From positions 1-54,254 of the forward strand of contig JACPCJ010000094.1 in assembly GCA_016179865.1 (NCBI GenBank): a stretch of DNA of 54,254 bases, read 5' to 3'. The notes beneath the pieces are model-generated. The model ran no database searches, was not told the DNA's origin, and saw only the letters and a program-made list of their open reading frames with translations. Within the stretch, counting starts at the first letter, position 1. The number at the start of each line of letters is the position of its first letter. The translations under genes and the position numbers were made by a program. Below, piece after piece: positions 34,963-43,946 of the stretch. The DNA is from Actinomycetota bacterium. GTDB taxonomy: Bacteria > Actinomycetota > Acidimicrobiia > IMCC26256 > JACPCJ01.

Positions 34963-35403
34963 TCAAGAAGCGCTGCGCAGGGTAAGCATCGACTCGATGC
35001 GCTCCAGGAAGCCCGGCCAGCCCCCCTCGTGGGCATCCCGCATCTCCGCCGTCGGAAAGCCCGTTTGCACCAGCGTGATCAGGGTCTTGCCGCCACGTTC
35101 CTCGAAATTGAGTGACACCGTGGTTTCGAACGAATCTCCGTCGGGCATCGAAAACACCTCGGAGTAGACAAGCCGGCTCGGCCGTTCCACCTCGAGGTAG
35201 GTGAGATCCTCCCGGTAGATCGACTCTGGAGGCCCGAAGGACACCGTGGCGGTGCCGCCGGCCCGCGCGTCCGCGACGGCATCCACAGTCCAGTCGTCCT
35301 CGGCCCGGTACCACTCCGCCATGGCCGCAGGATCGGTGAAGGCATCGAACACCTCTTCCGGGCCGGCGTCGATCAGGCGCTCGATGTGCAGGTCGTGGCT
35401 CAT
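34963..35403 (-). CDS. SRPBCC/AHSA1-family START-like protein
   Basis: A 146-residue helix-grip protein of the AHSA1 (activator of Hsp90-like) type: IERLIDAGPEEVFDAFTDPA at the start, AMAEWY, and a C-terminal helix GGWPGFLERIESML. Such proteins are commonly paired with ArsR regulators, as here (ATGA overlap with the upstream gene). Ligand and function unknown. It lies between the two tRNA genes. Confidence 0.85.
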   Translation of the reverse strand: MSHDLHIERLIDAGPEEVFDAFTDPAAMAEWYRAEDDWTVDAVADARAGGTATVSFGPPESIYREDLTYLEVERPSRLVYSEVFSMPDGDSFETTVSLNFEERGGKTLITLVQTGFPTAEMRDAHEGGWPGFLERIESMLTLRSAS

Positions 35404-35777
35404 GACTTCCCCTTCCCTTCCCGGCCCCCCGTGGGCCGAGCTCTCCGATTCGTGACGTACTGCTCGACGCGGTCGAGGCGCCCCTCCCAACGCTCGCGTA
35501 GCCCGTCCACCCAGGCTGAGACGTCGTCACCCGCCTCCGCGGCAAGCCGGCAATGGCGGTATCGACCCACCTTGACCGTCTCGACCAGACGGGCCTGCTC
35601 CAAGATCCGGACGTGCTTCAGCAGCCCCGGCAGGCTGATCTCGACCGGTGCGACCAGCTCCGAGATGGACGCCGGACCGGCAGCCAACTGCTCCAGGATC
35701 GACCGGCGGGTCGCATCAGAGAGAGCGGCGAAGGTGCGGTCCAGCGAGCGGCGAGCGGGTGCAATAGACTTAACCAT
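35400..35777 (-). CDS. ArsR-family transcriptional regulator
   Basis: A 125-residue winged-helix repressor: FAALSDATRRSILEQLAAGP, SISELVAPVEISLPGLLKHV (recognition helix) and LVETVKVGRYRHCRL wing. No metal-binding cysteine pair is seen, matching the non-metal ArsR group paired with SRPBCC genes. ATG 35777 lies inside a perfect palindrome and no ribosome site precedes it, so the mRNA may be leaderless and self-repressed. An in-frame start at 35849 is less likely. Confidence 0.88.
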   Translation of the reverse strand: MVKSIAPARRSLDRTFAALSDATRRSILEQLAAGPASISELVAPVEISLPGLLKHVRILEQARLVETVKVGRYRHCRLAAEAGDDVSAWVDGLRERWEGRLDRVEQYVTNRRARPTGGREGKGKS

Positions 35778-35785
35778 CTGGTTAA
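35770..35785. promoter_or_regulatory. ArsR-type operator palindrome overlapping the start codon
   Basis: TTAACCA-TC-TGGTTAA, a perfect 7-bp inverted repeat that contains the arsR-like ATG (35775-35777). Probable autoregulatory operator. Confidence 0.7.
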
Positions 35786-35876
35786 CTATTACATCGCCCC
35801 GACTCGGCGTCAAGGGTCGGCGCGGGCTCGAGGAACCGAGGGCCGTCATCGGCGTCTCAGGGGGTCATCGGACCGG

Positions 35877-35949
35877 CTCCCGGGGAAGGACTCGAACCTT
35901 CAACCTCCTGATCCAGAGTCAGGCGTTCTGCCAGTTGAACTACCCGGGA
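35877..35949 (-). tRNA. tRNA-Gln (CUG)
   Basis: 73 nt on the minus strand: acceptor TCCCGGG/CCCGGGA, anticodon stem CCTGA/TCAGG with loop CTCTGGA (anticodon CUG), T-arm GAAGG-TTCGAGT-CCTTC, discriminator G. CCA not encoded. Confidence 0.95.
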
Positions 35950-36056
35950 AGGCGGCGCCGAGGGTAGCGCGGGAGGGGCCGGCGCTGGGCACCCCGAAAA
36001 CAAGGCGAGCGTGCGATCGGACTCCCCCACGAGCCCAATCGCACGCCGCTCCGTCC

Positions 36057-36722
36057 TCAGTCTGCGTAGATGTTGACGCTGGCGTCCAGGCCGATGGCGG
36101 CCGGGTCACCCCGGCCGGTGACGGCGAGTACGAAGGCCAGCGGATCGCCCGTGATGCGGTCACCACCGCCGCCAATGGTGATCTCCTCGACGCCCTCGAG
36201 GGCGAGCGTGGCCGATGGCCAGCTCCGCTTCTGGAGCTCGAAGGCCACGTGGTGCACGGCGCAACGCAGCCCCTCGCCCCGCTCAGAACCCCGCCCGATG
36301 GCGGCCCGGATGTCGTCGGCGTGGAGGTAGGCGTCGTAATAGAGCGCCTCGACGCCCTGGAGCGTTGTTCCTTCGAACCCACCGGGCGACGGAGAGTTCC
36401 ACGCCGCCTCGTCGAACACCGAGAGGAGTTCCTGGTTGACCTTCATGGCGTCGCGGAGCTCCTGGGCGAGTTCGCCGGGCGACTTCCCGCGGCGCTCGTC
36501 GACCTCCCGTTGGGTGACCTCCGGGGTTCCGAGCCCTTCGAAGTTGCCGGCGGCCACGTCGGCGATCCCACCGACCACGTGGGCGGCGACGTCGGCGACG
36601 GTCCAGCCCTCACACCGGCTCGGGGTATTCCACTCCTCGTCGGTGAGGCCCTCGATGAAGTCGGCGAACAGGTCGTGCTCGCGAACGACTCCGACCTTCA
36701 CCTCGTCGATCGATAGCGTCAT
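36057..36722 (-). CDS. Maleylpyruvate isomerase/DinB-like family protein
   Basis: A 221-residue member of the mycothiol-dependent maleylpyruvate isomerase N-terminal superfamily. It has an N-terminal four-helix bundle with GLTDEEWNTPSRCEGWTVADVAAHVVG and later a DAYLHADDIRAAIG segment, whose histidines are candidate metal ligands. Probable mycothiol-linked thiol transferase; substrate unknown. Divergent from the TetR gene across a 50-base gap with a palindromic operator, which may control it. Confidence 0.8.
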   Translation of the reverse strand: MTLSIDEVKVGVVREHDLFADFIEGLTDEEWNTPSRCEGWTVADVAAHVVGGIADVAAGNFEGLGTPEVTQREVDERRGKSPGELAQELRDAMKVNQELLSVFDEAAWNSPSPGGFEGTTLQGVEALYYDAYLHADDIRAAIGRGSERGEGLRCAVHHVAFELQKRSWPSATLALEGVEEITIGGGGDRITGDPLAFVLAVTGRGDPAAIGLDASVNIYAD

Positions 36723-36742
36723 CAGGTCCCCCTCATGTAAGT

Positions 36743-36761
36743 TGCACGCACGCTGCGTGCA
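36743..36761. promoter_or_regulatory. Palindromic operator between TetR gene and DinB-like gene
   Basis: TGCACGCA-CGC-TGCGTGCA, a perfect 8-bp inverted repeat centred in the 50-base divergent intergenic region. Likely TetR operator. Confidence 0.7.
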
Positions 36762-36772
36762 TTGAATCTGAG

Positions 36773-37414
36773 ATGACCATGCCCGTCAACCGTTCCCGCC
36801 CCTCCGGTGACCGAGGTCACACGCGCGCACCCGCGCGCAGATCACAGGCGCAGCGCTCGGAGGCGACACGCAAGGCGTTGATCGCTGCCGCCACCAAGCT
36901 CTTCGCCCGCCTCGGATACGTCGAGACGGCGCGGGAAGACATCTGCCGGCGGGCCGGCGTGACCCGGGGTGCCCTCGATCACCACTTCGACGGCAAGAAG
37001 GGGCTGTTCCGGGCCGTCGCAGAAGACGTCGAGGTGCGGCTCAACGAGCGCATCGCGGCGGCGGCGCTCGCCCAGCCCGACCCCGTCTCCCAGCTCCGGG
37101 CTGGGTGCCGCGCCTACCTCGACGAGGCCACCCACCCCGAAGTCCGCCAGATCCTTCTCCTCGACGCCCGGGCCGTCCTCGGTTGGAAGGAATGGCAGGA
37201 GATCCATTCCAAACACGGGCTCCTCCTCACCAAGGAGGGCCTGAAGGCGGCGCTGCCTGCCGAACGGCACCACTCCGTCGAACCGCTCGCCCACGTCCTC
37301 CTCGCCGCCCTCACCGAGGCCGCCCTCTACGTGGCGACAGCCGACGACACGGAGACGGCCCGGCGGGAGTCGCTGGAGACCGCCGACCGGATCCTCGACG
37401 CCGTCCTCGCTTGA
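36773..37414 (+). CDS. TetR-family transcriptional regulator
   Basis: A 213-residue regulator with a TetR N-terminal HTH (KALIAAATKLFARLGYVETA, then ICRRAGVTRGALDHHFDGKK) and a helical ligand-binding C-terminal domain. Start ATG 36773; ATG 36779 is also possible. It probably represses itself and the divergent maleylpyruvate-isomerase-like gene through the palindrome between them. Confidence 0.9.
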   Translation: MTMPVNRSRPSGDRGHTRAPARRSQAQRSEATRKALIAAATKLFARLGYVETAREDICRRAGVTRGALDHHFDGKKGLFRAVAEDVEVRLNERIAAAALAQPDPVSQLRAGCRAYLDEATHPEVRQILLLDARAVLGWKEWQEIHSKHGLLLTKEGLKAALPAERHHSVEPLAHVLLAALTEAALYVATADDTETARRESLETADRILDAVLA

Positions 37415-37422
37415 CCTCTTCG

Positions 37423-37473
37423 CGAATTTGGCCTCTCTGCCGTCGCAGGAGACGCGCAAAGAGGCCAAATTCG
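37423..37473. terminator. 51-nt hairpin repeat between convergent genes (copy A)
   Basis: Arms 37423-37440 and 37456-37473 pair 17 of 18 positions around a 15-nt loop. Located between the convergent TetR and oxidoreductase gene ends, so it could terminate both. Its reverse complement matches 51334-51384 at 47 of 51 positions. Confidence 0.65.
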
Positions 37474-37476
37474 GAG

Positions 37477-39729
37477 CTAGGCGGGGGCGACGGTTACGGG
37501 GATGCCGTTGAGAACGGCGTTGCCCGAGAGCGGGTCGATCTGCTCCTCGTCGGCGAGGAGGTTCGAGTTCACGCCGGCGTGCTGCGATGCCACCGACATG
37601 CGAATGCCATCTACGTCGTGGCCCCACCCGTGAGGAATGCTCACGACGCCGGGCATGATCCCGGCGGTGACCTCCACCGGGACCGTCACCTTCCCGACCC
37701 GGCTCGCCACCTCGGCCAGTCCCCCGTCGGCCACCCCCACGCTGGCGGCGTCGTCGGGGTGGATCTGGAGGGTGCAGCGCTCCTTCCCCTTCACCAGCAC
37801 GTGCACGTTGTGCATCCACGAGTTGTTCGACCGCAGGTGGCGGCGGCCCACGAGGACGAGGTCGCCGTTGCGGTGCCGGTCGAGTGACGCTTCCAAGCGG
37901 GGCACGTCGGCCACGATCTCTTGCGGCGCCAGCTCGACCTTCCCCGAGGGTGTGGCCAGCCCGGTCGGCACCCGAGGCGTAAGTGGCCCGAGGTCGATCC
38001 CGTGCGGATTGGCCTCCAGGGTGGCCAGGCTGATCCCGTCGGGGTCGGCGCCGAACCCGTCTCCGTAGGGGCCCGTCCGCAGCATCAAGTCGAGCAGCCG
38101 CTCGGGGCCCCGCCGGGGCGCCAGCTCTGCCATGAGTTCATCGGGGTCGCGGCCCGCCACCGGCGACCCTTCGACGGCCACCGCCGACTGCACGAGCTGG
38201 AGGGCGGCGAAGTCGTCGAGGGCATCGAGGTCGGCGTGGGCGCCCAAACCCAACAAGACGGCCGTGAGCCGGAGGATGACCTCCCACTCGTCGGGCATGC
38301 CCTCGGGACGCTCGAAGACGGGCGGCGAGTAGTTGGCCACCTTGCGGATCTGGAGCGCGTACAGCGCCACGTCGTAGTGGCTCTTGGACAAGGCCGTCGG
38401 CACAGGCAGGATCACGTCGGCGTGCCGGGTGGTCTCGTTTACGTAGATGTCGACGCTGACCATGAAATCGAGCGAGTCGAGGGCGGCGTCGAGGCGGCCC
38501 GCGTTCGGAGTCGAAATCACCGGGTTGCCGGCCACGGTTATGAGCGCCCGCACCTGCCCCTCCCCCGGCGTCTCGATCTCGTCGGCCAGGGTGGCCACGG
38601 GCAGCTCGCCATTGCGCTCGGGGAGACCCCGCACCCGGCTCTCCCACTTGCCCATGCGGTAGCCGCGACCGCCAGGCTCGGTCTTGCGGGGCGCGTGTGC
38701 GGGCTCGGCGAACATGGCGCCGCCGGGGCGATCGAGGTTGCCCGTCAGCACGTTCACCACGTCGACGAGCCACGACCCGAGGGTGCCGAACTCCACCGTG
38801 CAGGTGCCGATGCGTCCGTAGACGGCGGCGCTCGGGGCGGCGGCCAGCTCACGGGCCAGCCGGCGGATCGTCCCGGCGTCGACGCCGCACGCCGGCGCCA
38901 CCCGCTCGGGTGAAAACGCAGCCGCCAGGCGCTCGACCTCTTCGACCCCGTTGACGTGGTCACCGATGAGACTCAGGTCGGTGGGACCCTCCTCGAAGAG
39001 CACGTGCACAACGCCGAAGAGGAACAGGGGATCGGTGCCGGGACGGATGAAGACGTGCTCGTCGGCGTGCTCGGCCGTCTTGCTCCGTCGGGGGTCGACC
39101 ACCACGACCTTTCCGCCGCGCTCACGGATCGACTCCACCCGGCCCGGAAAGTCGGGGGCGGTGCACAGGCTGCCGTTGCTCTCCCACGGGTTGGCGCCCA
39201 ACATCAGCAGGTAGTCGGTGCGATCGAGGTCGGGCACCGGGATGGTGAGGGCGTGGCCGAACATCAGACCGGCGCTCACGTGCTTCGGCATCTGGTCGAC
39301 GGTGCTGGCCGAGAACAGGTTCTTCGTGCGCAGCGCCTTGAGGAGCCCCCGCAGGTAGATGGCGCCGAGGTTGTGGGCGTTGGGGTTGCCGACGTAGGCG
39401 GCGACGGCGTCGGGCCCATGGGCGTCGGCGATCGGGGGCAGCCGGCGCTCGATCTCCTCGAACGCCTCGTCCCAGCTCACCTCCACGAACTCGCCGTCGC
39501 GCTTGACGAGCGGGCGGCGCAGCACGTCGGGGTCTTCGTGGAGCTGCTTCAGGGTCGAGCCCTTGGGGCAGATGAACCCGTGCGAGAAGACGTCGTCGCG
39601 ATCGCCCCGGATGCGCACCACCTGCTCGCCGTCGCCGTTGCCGGCGACCGTGATCTCGAGCCCGCACGTCGCCTCGCACAGCGGGCACGTGCGGAACGCC
39701 GTCCTCGTGCCTGACCCGGCCTCGCCCAT
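37477..39729 (-). CDS. Molybdopterin-dependent oxidoreductase (formate dehydrogenase-like)
   Basis: A 750-residue member of the DMSO-reductase/FdhA superfamily. An N-terminal 4Fe-4S motif is visible (CPLCEATC ... ICPKG), then bis-MGD-binding domains (LLMLGANPWESNGS, VVVDPRRSKTAEHADE) and a C-terminal molydopterin-dinucleotide domain. The region where formate dehydrogenases carry Cys/Sec reads STVDQMPKHVSAGLMFG, so the Mo ligand is not Cys/Sec. No partner subunit is nearby. Substrate unknown. ATG 39729 is chosen because the upstream frame runs into a hairpin. Confidence 0.88.
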   Translation of the reverse strand: MGEAGSGTRTAFRTCPLCEATCGLEITVAGNGDGEQVVRIRGDRDDVFSHGFICPKGSTLKQLHEDPDVLRRPLVKRDGEFVEVSWDEAFEEIERRLPPIADAHGPDAVAAYVGNPNAHNLGAIYLRGLLKALRTKNLFSASTVDQMPKHVSAGLMFGHALTIPVPDLDRTDYLLMLGANPWESNGSLCTAPDFPGRVESIRERGGKVVVVDPRRSKTAEHADEHVFIRPGTDPLFLFGVVHVLFEEGPTDLSLIGDHVNGVEEVERLAAAFSPERVAPACGVDAGTIRRLARELAAAPSAAVYGRIGTCTVEFGTLGSWLVDVVNVLTGNLDRPGGAMFAEPAHAPRKTEPGGRGYRMGKWESRVRGLPERNGELPVATLADEIETPGEGQVRALITVAGNPVISTPNAGRLDAALDSLDFMVSVDIYVNETTRHADVILPVPTALSKSHYDVALYALQIRKVANYSPPVFERPEGMPDEWEVILRLTAVLLGLGAHADLDALDDFAALQLVQSAVAVEGSPVAGRDPDELMAELAPRRGPERLLDLMLRTGPYGDGFGADPDGISLATLEANPHGIDLGPLTPRVPTGLATPSGKVELAPQEIVADVPRLEASLDRHRNGDLVLVGRRHLRSNNSWMHNVHVLVKGKERCTLQIHPDDAASVGVADGGLAEVASRVGKVTVPVEVTAGIMPGVVSIPHGWGHDVDGIRMSVASQHAGVNSNLLADEEQIDPLSGNAVLNGIPVTVAPA

Positions 39730-39753
39730 CTCGATCCCCCTCGTCCCTTGACC

Positions 39754-39800
39754 GTGTGTGAGTGCTGCGTTGCGCCTGGCGCAACGCAGCACTCACACAC
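39754..39800 (-). terminator. Long perfect hairpin after the acyl-CoA synthetase gene
   Basis: Arms 39754-39775 and 39779-39800 form a perfect 22-bp stem with a 3-nt loop. It follows the stop of the minus-strand synthetase gene. There is no U-tract, so termination would not be classical. Confidence 0.55.
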
Positions 39801-39807
39801 GAGCGAT

Positions 39808-41361
39808 TCAGATCTTGCTCTCGTGTCCTTCCCAATACTGGTCCCGCAGCAGACGCTTGTAGAGCTTGCCCGTCGGGTGCCTCGGCAGCTCCTCCACGAA
39901 GTCGATCGAGCGCGGGCACTTCACGTCGGCCAGGTGCTCCCGGCAGAAGGCCAGCAACTCCCGTTCCAGCTCGGGGCCGGCGTCGGTCATGTCGATCGGC
40001 TGCACGACCGCCTTCACCTCCTCGCCGAAGTCCTCGTTTGGTACCCCGAAGACGGCGACGTCCATCACCCGGTCGTGGGTGACGAGGAGGTTCTCGGCCT
40101 CCTGCGGATACACGTTGACGCCCCCGGTGATGATCATGAAGGCCTTGCGGTCGGTGAGATAGAGGTAGCCGTCGTCGTCGAGGTACCCGACGTCGCCGAG
40201 GGTGAACCAGTCGGGGTGCTGCGGGTGCCGCGACTGGCGCGTCTTCTCGGGGTCGTTGTGGTACTCGAAGAGGTCCTCGGGGTTGGGCGGCTCCAGGTAG
40301 ACGGTGCCGGCCTCGCCCGTCGGCAGCTCCTCTCCCGTATCGTCGTCGCACACGTGGAGCGTCCCGATGAGCGGCTTGCCGACCGTGCCCTCGTGGGCGA
40401 GCCACTCAGCGGAGGTGCAGGCCATGAACCCCCCGCCCTCGGTGGCGGCGTAGTACTCGTTGATGATCGGGCCCCACCACTCGATCATCTGCTCCTTCAC
40501 CCGCACGGGGCACGGGGCAGCGGCGTGGATGACGCATTGGAGACTCGAAAGCTCGTGCTTCGTACGCTCCGCCTCCGGGAGCTTCAGCATGCGCACGAAC
40601 ATGGTGGGGACGACCTGGGTGTGCGTCACGCCGTGCTCCTCGACCAGGCGGAGGAAATCCGCGGGGTCGAACTTCTCCATGACGATCACGGTCGCGCCGA
40701 TGCGCTGGAACTCCCGAGTGAAACGAAGCGGTGCGGCGTGGTAGAGGGGGGCGGGCGACAGGTAGACCGACTCCTCGGTGGCTCCGTACAGGGCCTGGCC
40801 CAGGAGCGTCACCGCGTGTGCGCTCCCCCACGGCTTCGGGGAGAAGGCGGGTTTCACGCCCTTCGGGCGGCCGGTGGTGCCCGACGAGTAGAGCATGTCG
40901 TCGCCCTCGCACTCGTCGGCGGTCGACTCGGCGGGCTGGGCGGCGACCGCCTCCTCGTAGCTCTCGTAGCCGTCGATTGCCCCGCCGAGCGCGAAGTAGG
41001 CGTCGACCCCGGCCAGCTTCCCTGCCAGCGCCGCCGTCGCGTCGGCCACGTAGGAGGAGGCGATGAACGCCTTGGCGCCACAGTCTTCGACGATGTACTG
41101 GATCTCCTCGTCGGTGAGCCGGGTGCTGATGGCGGTGTAGAGCAGCCCGGAGCGCTGGGCGCCCCAGATCAGTTCGTGGAAGCGCTCGGTGTTCTCGACA
41201 CACCAGGCGACGTGGTCTCCGGGCCGGAGCCCGATGGAGTGGAAGAGCTGGCTGAGCTGCTTTGATCGGTCGTCGAGCTGCTGGTAGGTGACGACTCCCG
41301 ACCCCCCCATCACGATGGCGGGCTTGTCGGGGTGAGCGTCTGCGTGAAGGCCAATGTGCAT
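39808..41361 (-). CDS. AMP-dependent acyl-CoA synthetase/ligase
   Basis: A 517-residue adenylate-forming enzyme that activates a carboxylic acid (probably fatty or aromatic) as an AMP ester and then a CoA thioester. Signatures are the P-loop-like YSSGTTGRPKGVK, an EYYAATEGGG region, FTLGDVGYLDDDGYLYLTDR (A8 hinge) and the C-terminal catalytic lysine in RHPTGKLYKR. Close to full length for the family. Substrate cannot be predicted. It overlaps nothing and is followed by a long hairpin. Confidence 0.93.
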   Translation of the reverse strand: MHIGLHADAHPDKPAIVMGGSGVVTYQQLDDRSKQLSQLFHSIGLRPGDHVAWCVENTERFHELIWGAQRSGLLYTAISTRLTDEEIQYIVEDCGAKAFIASSYVADATAALAGKLAGVDAYFALGGAIDGYESYEEAVAAQPAESTADECEGDDMLYSSGTTGRPKGVKPAFSPKPWGSAHAVTLLGQALYGATEESVYLSPAPLYHAAPLRFTREFQRIGATVIVMEKFDPADFLRLVEEHGVTHTQVVPTMFVRMLKLPEAERTKHELSSLQCVIHAAAPCPVRVKEQMIEWWGPIINEYYAATEGGGFMACTSAEWLAHEGTVGKPLIGTLHVCDDDTGEELPTGEAGTVYLEPPNPEDLFEYHNDPEKTRQSRHPQHPDWFTLGDVGYLDDDGYLYLTDRKAFMIITGGVNVYPQEAENLLVTHDRVMDVAVFGVPNEDFGEEVKAVVQPIDMTDAGPELERELLAFCREHLADVKCPRSIDFVEELPRHPTGKLYKRLLRDQYWEGHESKI

Positions 41362-41370
41362 GTCGGGAGA

Positions 41371-42021
41371 TTAGGGGGTCTCGCGCAGATTCATCATGCG
41401 GCGGAAGCCGATCAGGCGCCCAACGGCCACCTTCACGGTCTCCGACGCCATGCGCCTCCATTCCTCGACGCCGTCGATGGGGCTAGTGCGGGTCGGCGAC
41501 ACGTACCCGTCGAGGCCCACCTCGTCGGCGATGGCGTCGATGCGCTCGGCGTGGAAGGGGTCAGAGACGAGCACCACCGTGTCCATGCCGCGGTCGCGCA
41601 AGAACCGCGACGAAGCGGCCAGCGACTCCCACGAGTTGCGCCCCGAGGTCTCCCGGAGGATGTCGTCGTCGGGCACCCCCAGCCCGTGGAGGTAGTCGGC
41701 GCCGGCCGTCGCCTCGGAGAAGCGGTCACCCTCGGCCTTGCCTCCGGTGACCACGATGACGGGTGCGACGTCGCGGTCGTACAGGGCGGCGGCGTGGTCG
41801 AGGCGGGCGGCGTAGACGTCGGACGGCTCGCCGTCGTACTGGGCCGCCCCGAGCACGACGATGGCGTCGGCCGGTCGGGCGTCGTCGCTCCGCGACGCCT
41901 GCCACACCTGCACGAAGACGACGCCGAGGTAGGCCGCGAGCAACAGCAGCAGAAGGACTGCGACCTGGATGATCCGTGCCAGCCGCAGCACCCAGCGGAC
42001 GGGCGACAGCAGCGCTCCCAT
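41371..42021 (-). CDS. YdcF/DUF218-family membrane protein
   Basis: A 216-residue protein with one N-terminal membrane helix (RIIQVAVLLLLLLAAYLGVV) and a DUF218 domain: DAIVVLGAAQYDGEPSDVYAARLDHAA, VIVVTGG, then TSGRNSWESLAASSRFL. These proteins are envelope-associated (SanA/YdcF group) with a nucleotide-like fold. ATG 42021 overlaps the gltX stop, so it is translated from the gltX mRNA. Confidence 0.85.
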   Translation of the reverse strand: MGALLSPVRWVLRLARIIQVAVLLLLLLAAYLGVVFVQVWQASRSDDARPADAIVVLGAAQYDGEPSDVYAARLDHAAALYDRDVAPVIVVTGGKAEGDRFSEATAGADYLHGLGVPDDDILRETSGRNSWESLAASSRFLRDRGMDTVVLVSDPFHAERIDAIADEVGLDGYVSPTRTSPIDGVEEWRRMASETVKVAVGRLIGFRRMMNLRETP

Positions 42022-43418
42022 CAGAGTCGGGCGCGAGCCGCCCGCAGCCGGGCCAGAGTGCGTTCCTGCCCCAGCACCTCGAGCGACTCGAAGAGGGGCG
42101 GCCCGACGCTCCGGCCGGTGACCGCCACGCGCACGGGCGCCTGCGCCTTCCCGAGCTTCAGCCCGTGCCGCTCGCCCACCTCGGCAAGGGCGGCGTGCAG
42201 GGCCTCGGCCCGCCACTCGTCGAGACCCTCGAAGGCGGCGATGCCGTCGTCGAGGACAGCGGCCGCCTGACCCTGCGCGGCCTTGCCCCACGCCGCCTCA
42301 TCGATCTCGGGCTCGTCGAGATAGAGGAAGTCGACCAGCGCGGGGGCGTCGGCCAGGGTCACACACCGCTCCTGCACCAGCGGCGCCATCCGCGAGAAAC
42401 GCTCGTCGGGGAAGTCGGGCGGCGCCCACGTCGCGTCCCCGAAGAACGGGGTCACCCGAGCCACGAAGTCATCGGGCGTCAGGGCGCGCAGGTACTCGCC
42501 GTTGAAGTGGTCGAGTTTCTTCACGTCGAAGTAGGCCCCGGCCTTCGTCACGTCCTCCAGGGCAAACAGGTCGACGATCTCGGTGAGCGGGCGGATCTCG
42601 ACGCCGTCGGGCGGCCCCCAGCCCAGCGTGGCGAGGAAGTTCACGAATGCTTCCGGCAGGTAGCCCTGCTCCCGGTAGTCCTCGACGGCGACCGAGTGCC
42701 GCCGCTTCGAGAGCTTCTTGCGGGCTTCGTCGACCAGGAGCGGTAGGTGGGCGTAGGTCGGTGGAGGCCCGTAGCCGAGGGCGTCCATCAGCAGCAGCAC
42801 GCTGGGGACGGTGTTGAGCAGGTCCTCGCCCCGGATGGCGTGGGTGATGCCCATCTCGGCGTCGTCGACGGCGTTGGCGACGAGGAAGGTCGGGGACCCG
42901 TCGGCCCGCTGGATCACGAAGTCGACCAGGTCGGAGGCGGCGAAGCTCACGTGGCCCCGAACGACGTCGTCGAACTCGACGGTGCCCTCGTCGGGGGTGC
43001 GGAAACGCACAGCGGCCCCCGCCCCCGGAGGGAGCGCGCGTTCCCGGCAGTACCCGTCGTATCCCGGCGTCTTTCGCCCGGCGTCGCGAGCCCGGGCTTC
43101 GACGTCGTCACGCGCGCAGTCGCATCGGTAGGCCCGACCCTCGTCCAGCAGTGTGTTGACCGCCAGGTCGTAGTAGGCGAGCCGTTCCGACTGGCGGTGC
43201 GGCCCCTCGTCCCAGCCGATGCCGAGCCAGTCGAGGGTTCGCAGCACGACGTCGATGAGTGCGGGACGCGACAGGGCGGCGTCGGTGTCTTCGATGCGAA
43301 GCACGAAGGTCCCACCCGTCTTGCGGGCAAACAGCCAGTTCACCAAGGCGGTCCGGGCCCCGCCGACGTGCAGGTATCCGGTGGGTGCCGGCGCGAAACG
43401 CACCCGCGGGGCGGTCAC
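42021..43418 (-). CDS. gltX: Glutamyl-tRNA synthetase
   Basis: A 465-residue class I synthetase that charges tRNA-Glu and, in organisms without GlnRS, also tRNA-Gln. The N-terminal RFAPAPTGYLHVGGARTALV holds the HIGH-type motif (YLHVG), and KKLSKRRHS is the KMSKS loop. A possible zinc site is seen in YRCDCARDD ... GYCRE. GTG 43418 has a GGAGA site upstream. It lies 7-8 kb from tRNA-Glu and tRNA-Gln. Confidence 0.96.
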   Translation of the reverse strand: MTAPRVRFAPAPTGYLHVGGARTALVNWLFARKTGGTFVLRIEDTDAALSRPALIDVVLRTLDWLGIGWDEGPHRQSERLAYYDLAVNTLLDEGRAYRCDCARDDVEARARDAGRKTPGYDGYCRERALPPGAGAAVRFRTPDEGTVEFDDVVRGHVSFAASDLVDFVIQRADGSPTFLVANAVDDAEMGITHAIRGEDLLNTVPSVLLLMDALGYGPPPTYAHLPLLVDEARKKLSKRRHSVAVEDYREQGYLPEAFVNFLATLGWGPPDGVEIRPLTEIVDLFALEDVTKAGAYFDVKKLDHFNGEYLRALTPDDFVARVTPFFGDATWAPPDFPDERFSRMAPLVQERCVTLADAPALVDFLYLDEPEIDEAAWGKAAQGQAAAVLDDGIAAFEGLDEWRAEALHAALAEVGERHGLKLGKAQAPVRVAVTGRSVGPPLFESLEVLGQERTLARLRAARARL

Positions 43419-43428
43419 CGGCAGTCTC

Positions 43429-43944
43429 CTAAGACTCGACGGCCAGGAGCTGGCGCCAGTCGGCCAACCGCTCCGCCACCTCGCCCGGCGACAGCGTGAG
43501 GATCTCCGGGCGGGCGGCGTCCGCCACCCGGCGCAGCTCCGAATAGTGGTGGCTGGCCCCGTGGACGGCGTGCCGCCGCCACTCGACGAGATCGGCGGGC
43601 GCGCCGCCGAGGTACCCGAGCAGCGTCAGCCCGAACTCGACGTCGCGCGCTGTCGGCGCTCGGCCCAGCACCGAGCAGCGGCGCATAGCGATGGCGCATC
43701 CGGCGGCCACGGCGTCGGCTCGGTGCTCGTGCGGGGCCAGCTCGATTTGGTCGGCAAAACGGTCGACCAGGGAAAGGGCATACCCGAGGTCGGGGCCGGG
43801 GCTCCCGAGGAGGGGGCCGGTCGGCTGCCCGGTGGCGACGACGTCGCCGGGCCGATCGGGCCGGAAGTGGCGGGCCGGGGGCATGGGCGTCCCCGAGCGC
43901 GGGCGGTCGACGAGCCGCGGCTTCACGTGCGGATCGACGGCCAT
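43429..43944 (-). CDS. Conserved hypothetical protein upstream of gltX
   Basis: A 171-residue, mostly helical soluble protein; no recognised domain. It begins with a Pro/Arg-rich stretch and has a helical core (GYALSLVDRFADQIELAPHE ... LVEWRRHAVHGASHH). Its start abuts the stop of the pterin dehydratase gene, and gltX follows 10 bases after its stop, so all are likely one transcript. Confidence 0.65.
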   Translation of the reverse strand: MAVDPHVKPRLVDRPRSGTPMPPARHFRPDRPGDVVATGQPTGPLLGSPGPDLGYALSLVDRFADQIELAPHEHRADAVAAGCAIAMRRCSVLGRAPTARDVEFGLTLLGYLGGAPADLVEWRRHAVHGASHHYSELRRVADAARPEILTLSPGEVAERLADWRQLLAVES

Positions 43945-43946
43945 CC

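Noticed and set aside
34392-35036. 214-codon minus-strand open frame
   Set aside because: It runs through tRNA-Glu and lacks a ribosome site.
37477-39729. Missing Cys/Sec ligand in the molybdoenzyme as a novelty
   Set aside because: The STVDQMPKHV variant looks like a known subgroup of actinobacterial molybdopterin oxidoreductases, so I do not claim it as new.
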